Source: Tubulanus polymorphus
Taxonomy: Eukaryota; Nemertea; Palaeonemertea; Tubulaniformes; Tubulanidae
Assembly (NCBI RefSeq): GCF_964204645.1
Contig: NC_134025.1
Location: 3,291,001-3,355,000 of the forward strand
Length of the DNA stretch: 64,000 nt
Direction: 5' to 3'
Part shown: piece after piece, positions 30,561 through 46,147 of the stretch
How the letters are laid out: each line of letters opens with the position of its first letter
How positions within the stretch are numbered: the stretch's first letter is position 1
Program-made: the position numbers and the translations under genes
Notes under the pieces: generated by a model
What the model was told of the DNA's origin: nothing
Seen by the model: only the letters and a program-made list of their open reading frames with translations
Database searches by the model: none

Positions 30561-33500
30561 TATATATAATATCTATGTTTTGCTTTCATTTCTATTTTCT
30601 ATTGCTGGATCCGACGAGAGGACAGTCTAGAGGCGATTCTGCACACAGCGGTATACGAGGTTGAGGAAGGAAATCGATTTTTTATGCGACTATAAGACTA
30701 GACATTCTAGGTCAACGTCCCACGTGTAGCTCCTCAGTTGGCAAGTTTCCAGAATGTTGCGGCGCGGGAAGAGCAAGACGTTTACATTGTATACATTTTG
30801 ACCATGGAATTTTTTCCGAAGGCGTTACCTTCGTGACTGTCATCATTAACGACAGCTTTCACCAGTGACTGATACGCCCATTGGTATTGCGTAACCACAT
30901 AACATTGATAACATCAAAACCCATTACTTAAACATATATTTGGTAAATCGCATAGATAAAACGACCCCAGATGATGATATCGGCTGATGGATGAAATGAG
31001 CAGTCAGGATTCAACTTAAGTTAGATAAAAATGAAGATTTTATGGAGAATAAACAACTCATGAATTTACTATGCACTGATATATTCAATACAAAATCGTA
31101 ATGCAGTTAAACTGAAAACAGGAAAGAGAATGCGACTAGCTTGAAATTCAAATATCACATTTTGCAGGATCTAAATCTGAATGCACTTTTATGTAGGCCG
31201 GATGCATAGACCCAAGTACTGAATAAATTCCTTTACAAAACACGGAACAATAATCAAGCCCCTTTTATGTTCATTCCTTCATTTCAAATTTGCTAAAAGA
31301 AGCTATTGACATCAATTCTATAGGCGAAAGAAGATATCTATAGGGACCGGTTCGGTAAGCTAACACAAGATGCTATTGAATTCTACAGATGCGGAACACA
31401 ACAATGGCAGGTAGTTATAGATGAATTCAATAGATTATTTCTGGCTGTGGAATACTTGTCACGGTTTGAGGCAAGAAAATAACTATGCCGGTCTTTTCAT
31501 GAGAAAATGGACCCAAAATGGACCGCTGTAGGCTGAAGCATTAGTGAATCATCGGACTTGATCCTATTCAATAGTTTGACATTTTAACGGAATATTCATT
31601 TGATTTATGAGCATGGAAATTATTCTATGAAATAGGAATCCCGTAAAGCACCCAACTATAGTAGCTTACGTATTTCGGATGTATACAAAATGAGAACTAG
31701 GAAGTTAGAATATTAATAATATTATGATTTTGCATCAAATAATCAAATGCCAGGTAATATAATATCCATACACGTTTCTAATAGTTTCCCAAATGACCGA
31801 TTTTTGATATTTTTGAGGCACGTCCATAGGTATGTCCATAGTAACAAACCGAATACTCTAGATAAAGTTTCTGATGTCCAGCACTTATGAGTCCAGTGAG
31901 TGATCTTGAACGATTTTTTTCATTGAAATGAATCTAGCCAGGATATTTCATGAATGGCCATAAGTACACTTGACCAAATACCTATATTTCATCTATAACC
32001 CGGACCAGCCATATAAATTAGATTACCTGATCTATTTATTTCGAAAGATGAAATTGATTGAAACCTGCTCATCAAACATTTTCAGGTGGGTGAAGACGAG
32101 ACGGCTTCAATTGAATCAACGATAAAGACTGTTCTAGAATATGAAAGAAGTCAAACACGATCATCTTTTTAATGCAATTTTTATGATACTCTGAGCTTTC
32201 ACAGATGGCCAAGTCAGAGATGTGTATCAGAATATTCAATATAGACGTGATAGTTTGAAAGGACAAGAGATGCAGTGAACACTGATTAGAATAAAGCCCA
32301 CGGCGCTCAACAATCGCTACACCTTAGCAATTCTATAGCTCTATTGTCAGGCTTTGTAATAAAAGAGGAGCAAAAAAGTGTAAAGGAATTTCGACAGAGG
32401 ATCTATTAAAACTGCCGCGTTGTTTTTCGGACTCGTACTTTTAGCAGGTTGCCAGTCAACATGTGATGCAGGTGAAGAACGAGAGCGAGAAGATGAGTTG
32501 AAAAAGTTTATTCGAAAATCGACCTCAATAAAAAGAACTTCAAATAACAACCTCTTTGGAAACATGCAAGTGATGATGTATATACTGTTTTTTTTTTTTA
32601 TTCACTGATTGATTTATAATAAGTGATCCAAAATTTCAAGAAAATGTTGCTTATGTTAACAAAACGGATATTAGGTGACGCATGTGAAATGGGAATACTT
32701 GTTCTAACGTTTTATGTAATTTTCTCATACTTAAACTGCGGGGAACATAAACTCATTTCTGACCCCGTACTGGGATGAAACAAGTCGTGGACTTGCATGC
32801 TGCGGTGATTCATCGCTACAGCATTCCAGCAAACCCTTATATGTCTATTAATATTATTATTACTGCAGCTTTAAAATCAAGCCATAATGAAACTTATACG
32901 AATCGAGTAATAGCGATAAGGATACAGCCTGCATCAGTACGGAAATCGGATTCCAACTTTATCAAGAACAAATAGTTTCATACTCGGTTTATGAATGCCA
33001 GACCATTGTTTCAGTATTAACATTTGTTCGGAGACTAGGTTTCATTGATGATAGATCGAGTTTATAGATAATGTGAATATAGCGGGACGCCGCATCATCA
33101 ACAAGTGTTTACGACAACGGGTACGGAACTAATGACACATGAAAAAGATTATTTTTTTCGCTATGAAAAAAATGAAGAACAAATTCTGCTATATATCCCT
33201 GCAATAAGATAACTCATTTTCATAATTTATATTTTTACCATACATAAAAAAAGTTCCGATATATCTAATACATTTAAATTGCTACTATATAAAAATATGA
33301 TATGATGTGTACGGATCATAATTAAACCAATTTCTCCCTTGAAGAAAATATTTACAATGGACTGTCATAATTCATTCATATAATGAATTAATGAAGTTGA
33401 CCTAGCCTGAGAAAGACCGGGGGAAGCTATTATAGTTTCAAAGATAATACATTAGTAGACTAGTACAAAGTACGCGGAGCAGAGTTTTACTGATATTTTG

Positions 33501-36500
33501 GTTGCAAATGGAAAGGAAATATAAAAAGTATTAAGACTTTAAGGTAAAATGGGTGCGGCAAATTCAGGATAATTACAATTATGACGTCATTTGAATGAAA
33601 TCTGGGAAAAACCCATGCACCATGCTGCGAATCACATGCATTGTCTCTTTGTTTCGTTGCTCGCAATGATTGATGCACATTCCTAGAATAATGATTCATA
33701 GAATCTTTGAAATCATCTACTTCATCCTCTGTAGCATTGCGGCGATTAATTTTGGAAAATCTGGACACTAGACGCTCTTCTGCATCAGAGAAAATGAATG
33801 ACTGTAATCATATGGAAAGGCACTTGTGTGTAAAATTTAGCCAGGCAGGTGCATCAATGGGGGCCTATTGTCAACCGACTAGTTTATCATTTCTGAAGAG
33901 TAAAAACGTGCTAGTGTTGTCAAAGGGCAATTAACAATCACATTATAATTATATAGAATATGGTTTTAAAATTGCATTCACACAATTACGGAGAATGTCT
34001 TGTTTCTGATGAGTGATCCCGCATACACGGTTAAGTATTCGATTATCCTCTCTTAGCTACAGCTACCCACGGTATACCATTGTGTTTTACGCTTGTGACC
34101 AGTTGTCAAATATCGGTAAAATGAAACGCCGTCAGCATGAACTGCCTCCAAGCTACCTCAAAAATATCACTCGCACAAGATGATGAATTAGAATCGGCCC
34201 GATTGTCGATTTCTATATAAATACGTATCAGGTCATCACAGGACAATTACTGATACCAATTACTTTACCCACATCGAAAATAATTACACCATAAATTCAT
34301 TCTCTTCTATACGCGCTGCTAACTTCATATATAATCTATATACATAGAGACATATTCTGGAAAAATGTTGTATTCATACATCACATATTTACAGGCTGTA
34401 TAATTTACAGTTAATATATTTGCTGGACATGAAATACACCGGATAAGACTTAAATATATTTGTATTTCTACATCGCTGTTTTCCAAACACTAATGTCAAC
34501 TTTCGCGAAGCAAAAATCTTTTTACAAGAAAAAAACAACATCAAGGTATTACACTGGAATTGTTGCAAAGAAGGTCATGAAATAATCTGTAGTGTCCCCA
34601 TATTTTCATAACTCATTAAAAAAAAACAAAAAATATCGCTATTGGGAACAAGGTCATTAATTTGTAATTAAATCTTCATTACACCAGTTCAGGGACTGAG
34701 AAGTAAATAGTGTTGAGTTACATAAGCTCTTCAATATTACTCAAGTGAAATACCTGAACAAAACTCAATGTTCAATTGAGGAACTATAAAGTAAATTCAG
34801 CCGTATTCGCTTATTAAGAATACAATAGCTACTTGTCTTCAGTAGTTGTAATTCATCGTTAGAGAGGATCTGTGTAAACTTCAAAGAAATCTTACAGGGA
34901 TATTCTACGTACTATAGTACGTATTACGATCATAATGTGCTTGCTACATACGAACAATGCATGGAAATCATGGAAATTACGTACATGATGTGAGAAATTC
35001 TGAACACACTTTTATATAATAGTCACATAATTAACCGATTAATAAGGCATTTTTAAGCCCATATACATCTAATAAATACTTATCCATCTGAATCGAAAAT
35101 AATTTTTCTCTTGCGTAACAAATAGATTAGCCGCAATCGCCCGTTTTACGGCTGAATTTTCAAATAAAGTTTTCGCAAGTTGAGATTTCGGTAAGTCATA
35201 ACAAAATCCTTACAAAATGAACTTCTTATGAACTTTTGACTGCTGACCAAAGAGTTTGCAGTGAACAAACACAACTCAATGACTTCGCTATGATTGTCGA
35301 GTGTCACTGAAAAGGTAGCTCAATGAAAGCAAATAAAAATGTCTGAAAACTAAAAACATGCACCAATATTTCAGACATTCTAATAAGAATGGCCTTGAGC
35401 GGTTCCTAGAAATGTAGGGCATATTTCCAGTTAACCTAACTAATAAACATGCGGTTTTGGAGAAAGTGTTTGAAAAAAAGTAGCAACAAGTACTTAGCGT
35501 TGATCATACATGACGGTACAAGGGAATCATCTTTTCAATGTAGATACATCATTTCGATCCCAGTTTTATTCATATAAGAGTATGATAAAACGGGTTTGAA
35601 CCCCCAATGAGAGCGCAGGTAATTATACAAGAATTTACCATACAATATATCAAGCGAAATACTTTCACGCAAAACAATATGTAACTGGTTTAATCGTGTC
35701 AGAAGGTCAGTCACTTCCGTTTAGACTCAATTCAATCATGACGCAAAATCTAACTACCAGATCAACCCATTTTCTTGTGCATTACTTATCACATTTTCAT
35801 GTAATTTCCCAGTTCTAATAAAAGATAAAAAAATGAACAGGTCGGGTTTTAATGCCACTCATTGTTGTCAATAAATCTGAACAGGAAGTCGTCCATCAGA
35901 AAATACTTTTATTTCGACTAAAAGAACATATTTTGTTACAGATCAAAACATTGTTATTTATCCGGAATAAAATATAATCATTCGGTCCAGTGGAAATATA
36001 CCGGTACTGTATATACATATACATATATTTAATTTATTATGACAAGCGGGATATGCGCGGAATATTCACATGATTCAATAATTTCTTGGATATTCATTAT
36101 CAATGGAAAACGGTCGAATCGAATTTAGTGAAATAAAACTACGAGACTTTACTTTGTTATGTAATCTGAACCCTTATGCAACAGTGCATGACAACATTCT
36201 CACATAAAAAACCACATGAACTAGGTCTCATCCTGTTCAAAGTCAGTAAAGTCAAGTGAATCAAGATGTGCTGCGGTATGGAAACAGTAATATGATAGAA
36301 AACAGTGGTATTGCGCTCTGCAGTTGTGTGCTATATAGATTTTACTAATATAGACTTTGTCAATGTATGCTCGAACGTAAGTTCTCTAGTTTATATACAT
36401 CAACTACTAAAAAGTAAGGTGACAGGAAAAGTTTTGAAACTGAAATATTATTTACTCGTCTCAGTGGCATTTACATATAGGAATAATTTCTATACGAGAG

Positions 36501-37462
36501 TTTACCAGGAGCTGTCAAGTATAGCTGTCAAGTATGGCCGCCCTGCGCGCGTACATCAGATATTTCAATATCTATAGCCGAACTTTTGTACGTAGTAACT
36601 CATGAGAATGGTGGAGAAACACCAAAAATAAACAGTGAATTTCAATATGTCACATCCTTTCAGACTTTGCAAAATTATGTAACTTTACACCCTCGTTAGA
36701 TGAATTTCGCCTGTGGGTCGATTGCCAATCCGGCCTCCATCTTCATCATGAATGGACCCCACCTTTGATTATTTTATTAAGTGATGACTTAGCGATGGGG
36801 GTGGACACAGGAACATATTGGATCGTGGCTACCATCGACTATTATTGTACCCATGGATACATGTTGTCATGAGCCTGGTGGTTTCAACCTCCAGGGAGAT
36901 GTTGTGTATTGGACCCTCAAATTGGAAGAATAATTGGGAAAGCTAACTGTTAACATGAAACATAATATTAGGTGTTAACTTGATGTCATGAGAACCTCTC
37001 ATGAATATATTTTTATTAGCTAATTTAGATTTAGAAATAGCGCTCAACGTGTGCCAGTTCGTAGGTATTGCAGCTGCTTGGCCCAAATTTGTTGAACAGC
37101 CAATTTTTAGATATTTTTTTGGTCGTAAAGATTGTCTTTGTTCGCAATAACATTTTTTAATCTAGGAAAACATCGGCTCAACAGAACATCCGTACAAATG
37201 TTTTTGTTTACAAAATTATGTTGCAAAAATCTGGCACATGGTCAAATGACAATATCTCTGGCCTATGCAATGACAAACTTTTCATATAATTACATATACT
37301 ATTATTTATGACCTACATGCTAAATTGGTTTGATGTTTACATTTCTAGTGAAATGAAGTAGCTACAAATTTTTGTCGTAAGAAGCAATTGATTTTCCTAA
37401 AAGCCCTAGAACCAAGGAGATAATTAATGTCACAAAAATATTGATCCCTGCGCCAATCCCAG

Positions 37463-37489
37463 ACACCTGATGATCAGGTGTTTTTTTTT
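37463..37489 (+). repeat. Perfect 8-bp hairpin followed by T run
   Basis: ACACCTGA, a TGA loop, then TCAGGTGT and nine T. It looks like a bacterial intrinsic terminator, but here it may be a pol III stop site or the end of a mobile element. No upstream RNA gene was recognised. Confidence 0.5.
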
Positions 37490-40400
37490 CGTTTTCCTTA
37501 AATCTTATCTGAAAATTTTATGTCAATGTTGTGACAAGGAAATCATATACTTTGACAAAACATTCACATTTGTAGCAGCACAGGGCTATCAGATTACTAG
37601 TGTGACCTACAGGGAAGTTGTCTTGTAAATATTCTGGAATACGTAACAGGATATAAGTAATCTGCTTTGCAAATAAGTATGCATGTATGCCACCATATGA
37701 TTTGATACTCCAAGTCGTCTGAGGGCCATAGTCCATACCTGCGACCTTTAAATAACTAAATGAATATCTACAAGAAACAGTACTTCAACTTTATACCCAT
37801 TTTAATCATTCTACTGAGATGTCCAGGTTCCTAAAGCAGGAAATGGTGATCATATATATATAAATATACTCATTATTTAATGATTAGTAGATACGGATGC
37901 TCACTAAAAAGCCCCAGGGCATTTACAATATATAGAATATCGTTATCTTTAAGCAGATTTAAGATCCCAATCCCTTGTATGCTGACCCCAACCTATTTAC
38001 GAATATATAATAAGAGGATAATGTGGTCATTTTCGATAGAAACATCACCTTTTGATGTTGCCTTTGAGGTAACAATAGGGCGCCATACTTCAGTAGCTTA
38101 GTTATCTATGACAAGAGGTTTATAACAGGTTTGTGGTGTATGAACCTGTTTTATAAGCCAACCATCCTCGCTATTGTCAAATGGAACATTATTAGTTTCT
38201 TACTCGCTACCACTCCTATCAGTGCAGGATTTTCTCAGAATAAGGATTCTACAGATCACCTGATGTTGACGTTTTGAGGATCTTTTAACATTATGCAATT
38301 CAAACTCACGAGTTCCGAGAATTAAAAAACACGGTTTTTTTTTCATTAATGCCGTGCACGGAGATTCCTGGAATAAATGAACTGAATAAAAGAAAAGATC
38401 CAGGTTTTTGTTTTGTAGGAACGCTTTATCAGGCACAGACATATTATCGAAAACACTTCAATAATCAACCGATATCACCATTCATCATTCATCATTTAAC
38501 ACAAGAAAAAAATCAATTAAAATGTTCAAGATATAAAAATCGTTCTACAATTTCCACAATGATAAGTCGCAGAGGTTATCAATGTTTATAGGTTTTTGCA
38601 AAAGGTTGACCGTAATGTTAGTTTAAAGCAGGACTTAATAAGCCGACTTAACCATCAAATCGTTTCAATTGAAATAAATTCAACACTAATAAATCTCATA
38701 GTAAATAGCGCGATTATTATAATGAATTCTACTACGAATAAATAAGCAATGTAATGAAATAGTAAAATACAGTTTTACTTCACGATACTAAACCATATTT
38801 AGTTCTCAAAGACTATTTGTTATTGTTGCATATTAGCTGCGCGGTAGTCGGCTGCTGTTATTTCCAGAGTAATTTTCTATATGCGGTAATTATGTAGGCT
38901 ATGGGGATTTCACAATAATATATGGAGATAGGCATGTGATATGGGGTGATCGGAATCATAGTCATATATCTCCCCTAAACGGAAATGACTTCATCTAAAA
39001 AATCAGGTCTAAAAGCCACAAACCACGCAAACAGTACGATTCCATATCAATTCATGGAACAATCATAAGTATGTCTACGTGAAACCAGAAAAGTTTACAT
39101 TGACCTTTTATAAAATGTTGGTGGTTGCACAGAGACAGGCATCAGCGAAATTTAACCATTCTATTCACTGATGAATGACAGAACTCGCGAGTCGAAAATT
39201 AGTAGTGTATTACAATATTACCTTAGACTTATTGTTTGAAGCAGATTAAAATGATAACTGATATCAGATATCGCAGTTAAAGGCAAAGGTCATACAATAT
39301 TACTAGAAATCTTAATCTTATCGGTATTAAGGCTTTACTACTCGTTACTAACACTGACTGTATCGTATAATCTGTGTATGTCTGTATAAATGAATTAGAA
39401 CTGATAAGTTCTTTTATCTTAAGTCTAGAATCAATTAATGACTTCAGATAATGGCGTGGTTGGTAACTATAGAAAATATTGTCAAAGTCATAGTTTCAGG
39501 TTATCACAACAGACGGCGCTGAGATACAGCGTCAGTTGACGGAATGATCCACGTTATTGGCTGGAAGTTTTTCTATAGAGGGAATTTCAAAAAGCGGAAT
39601 CATTTATTCATGCATGTGGACGTATATACATCCATGGAATGGAACGAAAATTTACCAATGATGTGATTCGTCGATTGTTCTTATCATTCTCAAAGGTCCA
39701 AGTTTGAGTCATGGGCATATAGGTCTATGATATGACCAATATGTCCTATATGGCCGGGCTCTTTTATCTAGTCTATCGTATATACATATTTACTTTACCC
39801 ACCTGCACCCATATTTGACTAACGATATCTTCAAGACCCCATTACAATGTATGTATAAAGAAGGTATCCAGGAATCAATGATTTACAACAGGCGATGGAA
39901 TTTCGTATTTACAATAGCCTCAGGTATCCTACTCAATGGACATCGAGAAGAGATTTCTGAACCCAATTTCACCACGTGTGAAACCTCAAAACGTCACTTT
40001 TCTTTTGAAATATAAACGTCATCTATCTTATTGATGTAAATTCCCTCCCTCATCATTTAGGTGCGAGTGTGACAGAAGTTTGCCAGCCAGGAGAAAGTAG
40101 ACCCACCTAGTTCATTACTCAACAATTGTTACAATACTCACTAAAGATGACCTGCATATAGATTATAGGGCTGAGGGTGAATGAAAGCATCACTTTTTTA
40201 GTTACATGACAAAAGTCTACATTGTACCCGGAATCTTTCCAAAATTGATCAAGTACTAATTGACACAGAGGACTGAAGAGATTCAATAAGGAGGATCGAA
40301 GCCAATAAAGCAAACATAGTTATCGGGAGCGAGCCATATAACCTTAACTGTCTCAAGAGTCAGCTTCCTTGTTTGGAGTAGTTGAGACTTGAGGAAGCTG

Positions 40401-43400
40401 TTTGCCTTTGCTGATATGACCCAGCTATAACCATTCTTATTACAAACATTAACCTTTAGGCATCATTATAATAGTTTTCTATAGAGAAAGGGAGTGACTA
40501 CAGTGAAATATAAGTACTCCAATATAGAGAGGTCTGATTGTAGTAATAGTCATGGTCTCAGATTATTGGGCTCATTATCGTGGTTCTAGAAATCTAGCTA
40601 CTGCCAAAACTGACCACGACATATTAGAGTTAAAACCCGAGATATCGAACCAATTTGACCTGGAATATTCAAGACATATCTCATATAGACTTTAAACCTC
40701 GACAAGAACGAAAACACTCAAAACTAGGAATGAATATGAATGACATGTTGATTCATAAAGACACCAAGGCCATCTCGTCTTCGTAGTAGAAACGGCGGAA
40801 AAATATTCAAAATTGAATTTAATTGAATTGTACTACTTTTTATTGATCAGTTATATGCGTATACAAATATGATGCTCATTGGATTGTTACAATAGAAAGT
40901 GACTATTATATCATAACGTAACAAATAAATAATATATAACGTTGTTTCCTGTACACGTTTGTTCATTAGAATATTTTTACTATTTATTGAGGTATAATAA
41001 ATATACATAATACTGAGACACTAAACTACATATTCTTATCAAACTAATGGCGCTTACAAAAAGTCACATAAATCACAATTAACCGCGTTAGATCTTGTTA
41101 AACTTTTAACCCCGGTTGAAAAATTATTAGAAAATTTAGATAAGCCGGCCTCGCGTATTTCAAAATCCATCCATGCATAAATATCATATGTTGGTCCATA
41201 CTAGTCACTATATTTCGCGGTTTATTGCCAAAAACAATATAATGAATCACTCAATGCGAGGGATCAAATACAGACTTCATAAAGATCGTAGATAAGTGAA
41301 ACGATAAACACCGTAACCTCGAGCCATGGAACAAATACTGACATCGTAGCTAAACTTCATGTACGTTCAGAGATAACTCTGTCTCCATCAGCAGTTAACA
41401 CCATACTCAATACCCAGATAATAACAACATAAACATCGTTACTGATTTACAGTTATTCCGTCCGTCAGTCAGTCAGGCGGCACCGATATTGTCTGCATTA
41501 CAGATATTTCTAAGAGATAACTTTTCAATTCGAATTTTAACTCGTGAACGGCAAAAACAGCCCCGGATACCACAGGAAATAAACAATTATTTCATTTGAC
41601 TGATTTTTGTAGCCGTAGAAAATGACGACTCATTTATTTTCTAGTTGAGATAACATTTACCTGCAAGTACCTGTCGAAAATTAGCCGTTTATCAGTTTAA
41701 AAATAGTCGAACAGAAAGCAGACGATAGTGAGATCAAAAGAAACCCATTTCTAATTATTACGCAACAGCGGTTACTGATATTGTCTCAGGTGAATCATTT
41801 ACAGCAATCATACGTTGTCTTTGTTTTTACGTTCAAACATAGCTAGATATATAATCATCAACTAATAGACGGATTGTGGAATATCAGTTCTAACTCGAAT
41901 CTTCTGTAAACCAGGGTCAGTTCCATCGTAGCAATCAATACCGTCATCTGTAATGATAATAAGAACCAAAAAAATATGATTAGCGTGATACGAATAACTG
42001 ATACGATAGTTGAAACATCGTTAGATTCAGGTTAGGCCGGTTGACACGAAGCGGGACTGAAATTTCAAATCATCAAACAAAACTTCTGTTAACTCGACCG
42101 ATCATCCGACTGTATCATCCTCCCTCTCGGCTTGATTCGAACCCGATATATCAAGACTTCCACGGCTGGAGTCTATCTAACGACGCCATCAAGTTTGAAT
42201 ACCTGTCGGGGGGTACTTCGATTTCCGTTTTCGAAATCGAACCTCCTGTTTCGTTCAGGTCAGGTGTGGTGGGTTTGTGGGACACAAACTCGAATCAAAA
42301 TCATTCAAACAAATGCATAAGAGGGACAATCCCTATTTCAGGATCAAAATTACTGAATGTTCAATTCCGAGGTTGAGTATGGAGGGTCTATAGTTGTAAT
42401 CGAATACAATCGTTCCCACTGGGACTGATAAAAACTCTCACCGACTCCAGAAGGATCTACCACCTGCCCGGTACACAATCCGTTCTAATGCTATTTTAAT
42501 ACAGTGAAATATAATACGATTAAGTTCATTAATAACAAAGTCTTGTGCTGAAGAGGAAGTGGTAAACTATAATTTCCTGTTACTCTCCAACCATAACATA
42601 ACAGTACTTCAGGTCTGGTAAGACACTGATAAGCGGCAAACTTTTCAACGGATGTCTCCAGTCGTGTACTTTTATGATCAGGTGTGAAAATTTAATCTCG
42701 AGATATTTCATGAAGACACAAAAACACGAAGCATCGACGCAAAGTGACTTCGGACAAATCCTAAACTCGAGAACCGAGGGACGAACCGTGGACAAACAGA
42801 ACGTATCAAATTAATGTTCAGATTGAATTCATAGTAATTGCAACAATGGAGCTTCTATACACTTCGTCAATTATAACATTCATAGATAGTATAATGTGTC
42901 ATTGGAAGACAATTGTCATTGGCATTAAGTAACATTTCACCGAATAACTAGTTCTGGAATATCATTTAATATTAATCATAAAAGGAGGACAGCCTCGAGG
43001 GAATGACATTGAAAGCATCTGTTACTGCAGCTGTTTTTTGAATCGAATTGAAAATGAAGTTTATTCGGAACTTTGTTAGAGAACCAAAAAGTAGTTTATA
43101 TCGGTGATGTCTTACATCAGGCTATTGTGATAGAAGCAACAGCAGGAGACACGTTTTTTAATGAAAGAAATACAAACCACATTTTTGGGTCATAGAAACT
43201 GGGTGATACTCTCTTCAAACTGTCAAACCAGAGAATTACGCAACAACAGCCGAAATATTTATAGATGTTGTGGTTAGATAAAGCTAGGCGGGAGTGAGAT
43301 GGACAAGAACAACTGTCGAAACAGGTAGACTAGTTTCCCACCAGATAATCAGAGATCAACGTAAACAAAATACAGGTGAACTTAAACCTTATTATCAGCT

Positions 43401-46147
43401 TCTCACAAATAACAGAATATAATCAAAAGCGAGTTGAGTCTGTTCGTGTTTACAAAAACATCCATTTATTCATCAATACAAATACTTAACTCGGCTGAAC
43501 CCTCGTCTCAAAGCTGACCATTATTATCTGTTTACTCCAGGTGAATACGTTCTTTCTAGGGGGGAAACGGTTTCGTGTAAATGGCTTAAACGTCATCAAC
43601 TCCATTCGAACATAAAGAACACAAATTATTTTTTGGATATTGTGCATCATTTACTTTCCCTCCCACGATAAGAGCGAAAGGTTTTTCCCTGGAAGTATTT
43701 CCAGATGTTAAACTGGCTCTACGCACTGACAGTTCTAACTGCTACACCATCTACACCTGTGTTTATTTGTCTTTGCTTCGTAATTGCCCTGTTTCACAAG
43801 AAAATCGGTAATCGAGCAGGTCAATATACTGTAGCAAACTAATTAATAAACCATGTTTAAATGTCTTATGGAAAATCAGCGAAGATTAGAAGAAATGAGA
43901 AACCTTTAGAGTTTGTCTCAATTTCATCATTTTGACTGAAAAGGTAGAAAGTTCACTATGATACGCCACTGAGTATGTAATACGAAGATTTATTAAGAGA
44001 TCAAGGGAAACTGAACGATGATGGGAAACTTAGAAATCATAATATTTACATTTGGTCAAACTGTTGAGGCTATTTGAGTTATTCATCTGTACTGTCTAGT
44101 TTAAATGGGATTGTGTCAAGCTTATCTCAACAATTATGGACATGAAGATATTGAGTCAGTGGTTTCCCAGGCCAATTATAACTCGAATGTAACTGCCAAT
44201 TCCATCTGCTCTCATCACTGGCGCATAGATCACGTTATATCTGTGGCCATCTGTCAACTATTCTAATAGCTACTAACAACTTAAAATAAATTGGAAATTC
44301 ATTCAACAATTCATAAATTGTGATCGCATCTTCCCGCACGACATGTACTTTCTTTCACAGTGTTGAATATAGAAGGTCATCCGAGGTCATGGCTCCGCGC
44401 AGAATGATTATCCTCGTTGTGATTGGGTTAAACGCCACTGTCATCACAAATATTGTACCCGTAATATTCGATCATGATAATATTTTCCATGTTTATGGTC
44501 AGTAAAGTTGACAATTGAAGACACATTCATAAAAGTTGCATTTCTATCAATGTTCGCACATGATTTGTGGTTTTCTCTCTTTAGAGAAGCAATATGGTTC
44601 ACTAAACAAGTTATAGGTCCACGGTTTGATCTCATGAATATTCTTCCAAAAAAGATCCATAGACCGCATCATAATAATAGAAGATGCTCGTAGTCATCAA
44701 TGGCGTGGCCACAATGAAGAGTTCCGTAAAGGACACCTGTGTGACAATGGCAGCCACAAGAAGAATAGCCCAGGGCCAGGTAAAAAGGATTTGGGTAGTG
44801 GTGCTGTTCCATCAACAAAAAAAAAAAAAAACATCAATTCGAAATTGCTCGTTTATGAATGTTTTTTATTGCAACAACAATGAAAATCATCAAAGACGTC
44901 GTACAACATCAAAATACTCGTCAAACCTCTAGACGAGCACAGGCTAAAGGTACAAGCGAACTTCTCGGTGTTGACAAAATCTTTGTGTAATCATATAGAA
45001 TTCCTCATTAAGGAAATTATAATGTAACCTAAGCTGAATGGGTTCCAGATCGTACAGGAAATCAGGCGGCTCTTTTCAGGACACTTAAAACTGAGACGAC
45101 AATACAAACTCGAGCGGGCTATTGTGTGTTCCTGACAGTGAAGATGATGAGACACTTCCGCACTTGTCGAGAAATAAATGCCTTCAGTTATGCTTTATGA
45201 TTTTATATCTGAATGCAAGCACTCAGACAAGTGAGTCATTGAATTGTTCGCTAGAAAATCGGGCATTACCAGCGAGTTTGGGTGCCGTAAAATGAATACG
45301 GGTATCGCTGTTCGGTATTGTACACGTTTCACTCGGATAAACATACCCATACTGTTCTGAATAGACAGGAAGTAAGGGGTATTCATCATGTAATGTCAAC
45401 TCCCGTCTTAAGACATTCAGGACCACAGGACATACATAACAATAGACACACAGACAGTGCAATAAAGACGCATAAATTTGTACGATTTGTGCAAACATCC
45501 CTAAATGACTTAACATCTTCCCAGGGACTTTGATTATCATCAGGTGGTCAGTGTGAAGGACAATGAATTGACAATTTGAAGGTTATGCCGTGGTCGGTAT
45601 GTTTGAAAGCCGGTTCAACCACGCCTAAAATGATTGATATCGATCTAACGACAATATACGATCATTAAGAAAAGATAAATGCTTAATTGAAGGTGTTGGC
45701 ACGTATCCAAATACATTTCCAAGGACAGGTCGAAGTATCTGTGAGAAAAATTTCCTTGGGTAAACTTTCTGCAGATGGAAATGCCAGCGTTTGATAAAAG
45801 TGATGACAAATTCCAAACTAAAGAGCATCACTAGTGAAAGAGTGACCCAAATAAACACGACCGTAAACACTATCCTTAGAATATTTTGACATCACGAGTA
45901 TCCACTTCAGATAAAATACCCAGGTGAGTTCTTGCTTCCAAATATGGCGCAATTGCAGGGTAAACACATCACAAATGAGTAGATGAACGTGACGAGTGCA
46001 AAATTTGATAAAGCAGCAATACATATATGTGAAAACGGGATTTTGTTTACTCCACAAATTTTTCTTGCATATATCTGCCTCCCATCAAGGTGTGATCTCC
46101 TGAGAAATATGTATAACGTATTCTTCGCGTCTAAACCGCCATACAGC

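Noticed and set aside
35585-35605. GGGTTCAAACCC on the minus strand, resembling a tRNA B box
   Set aside because: It is a near-palindrome with no A box or cloverleaf at the required distance.
37463-37500. Helitron 3' end
   Set aside because: A hairpin is present but no CTRR end follows at the expected 10-12 bases.
42041-42376. 111-codon plus-strand ORF in the gene desert
   Set aside because: No recognisable motif, overlaps another frame of similar length, and no neighbouring exons; length is within chance range for AT-rich DNA of this size.
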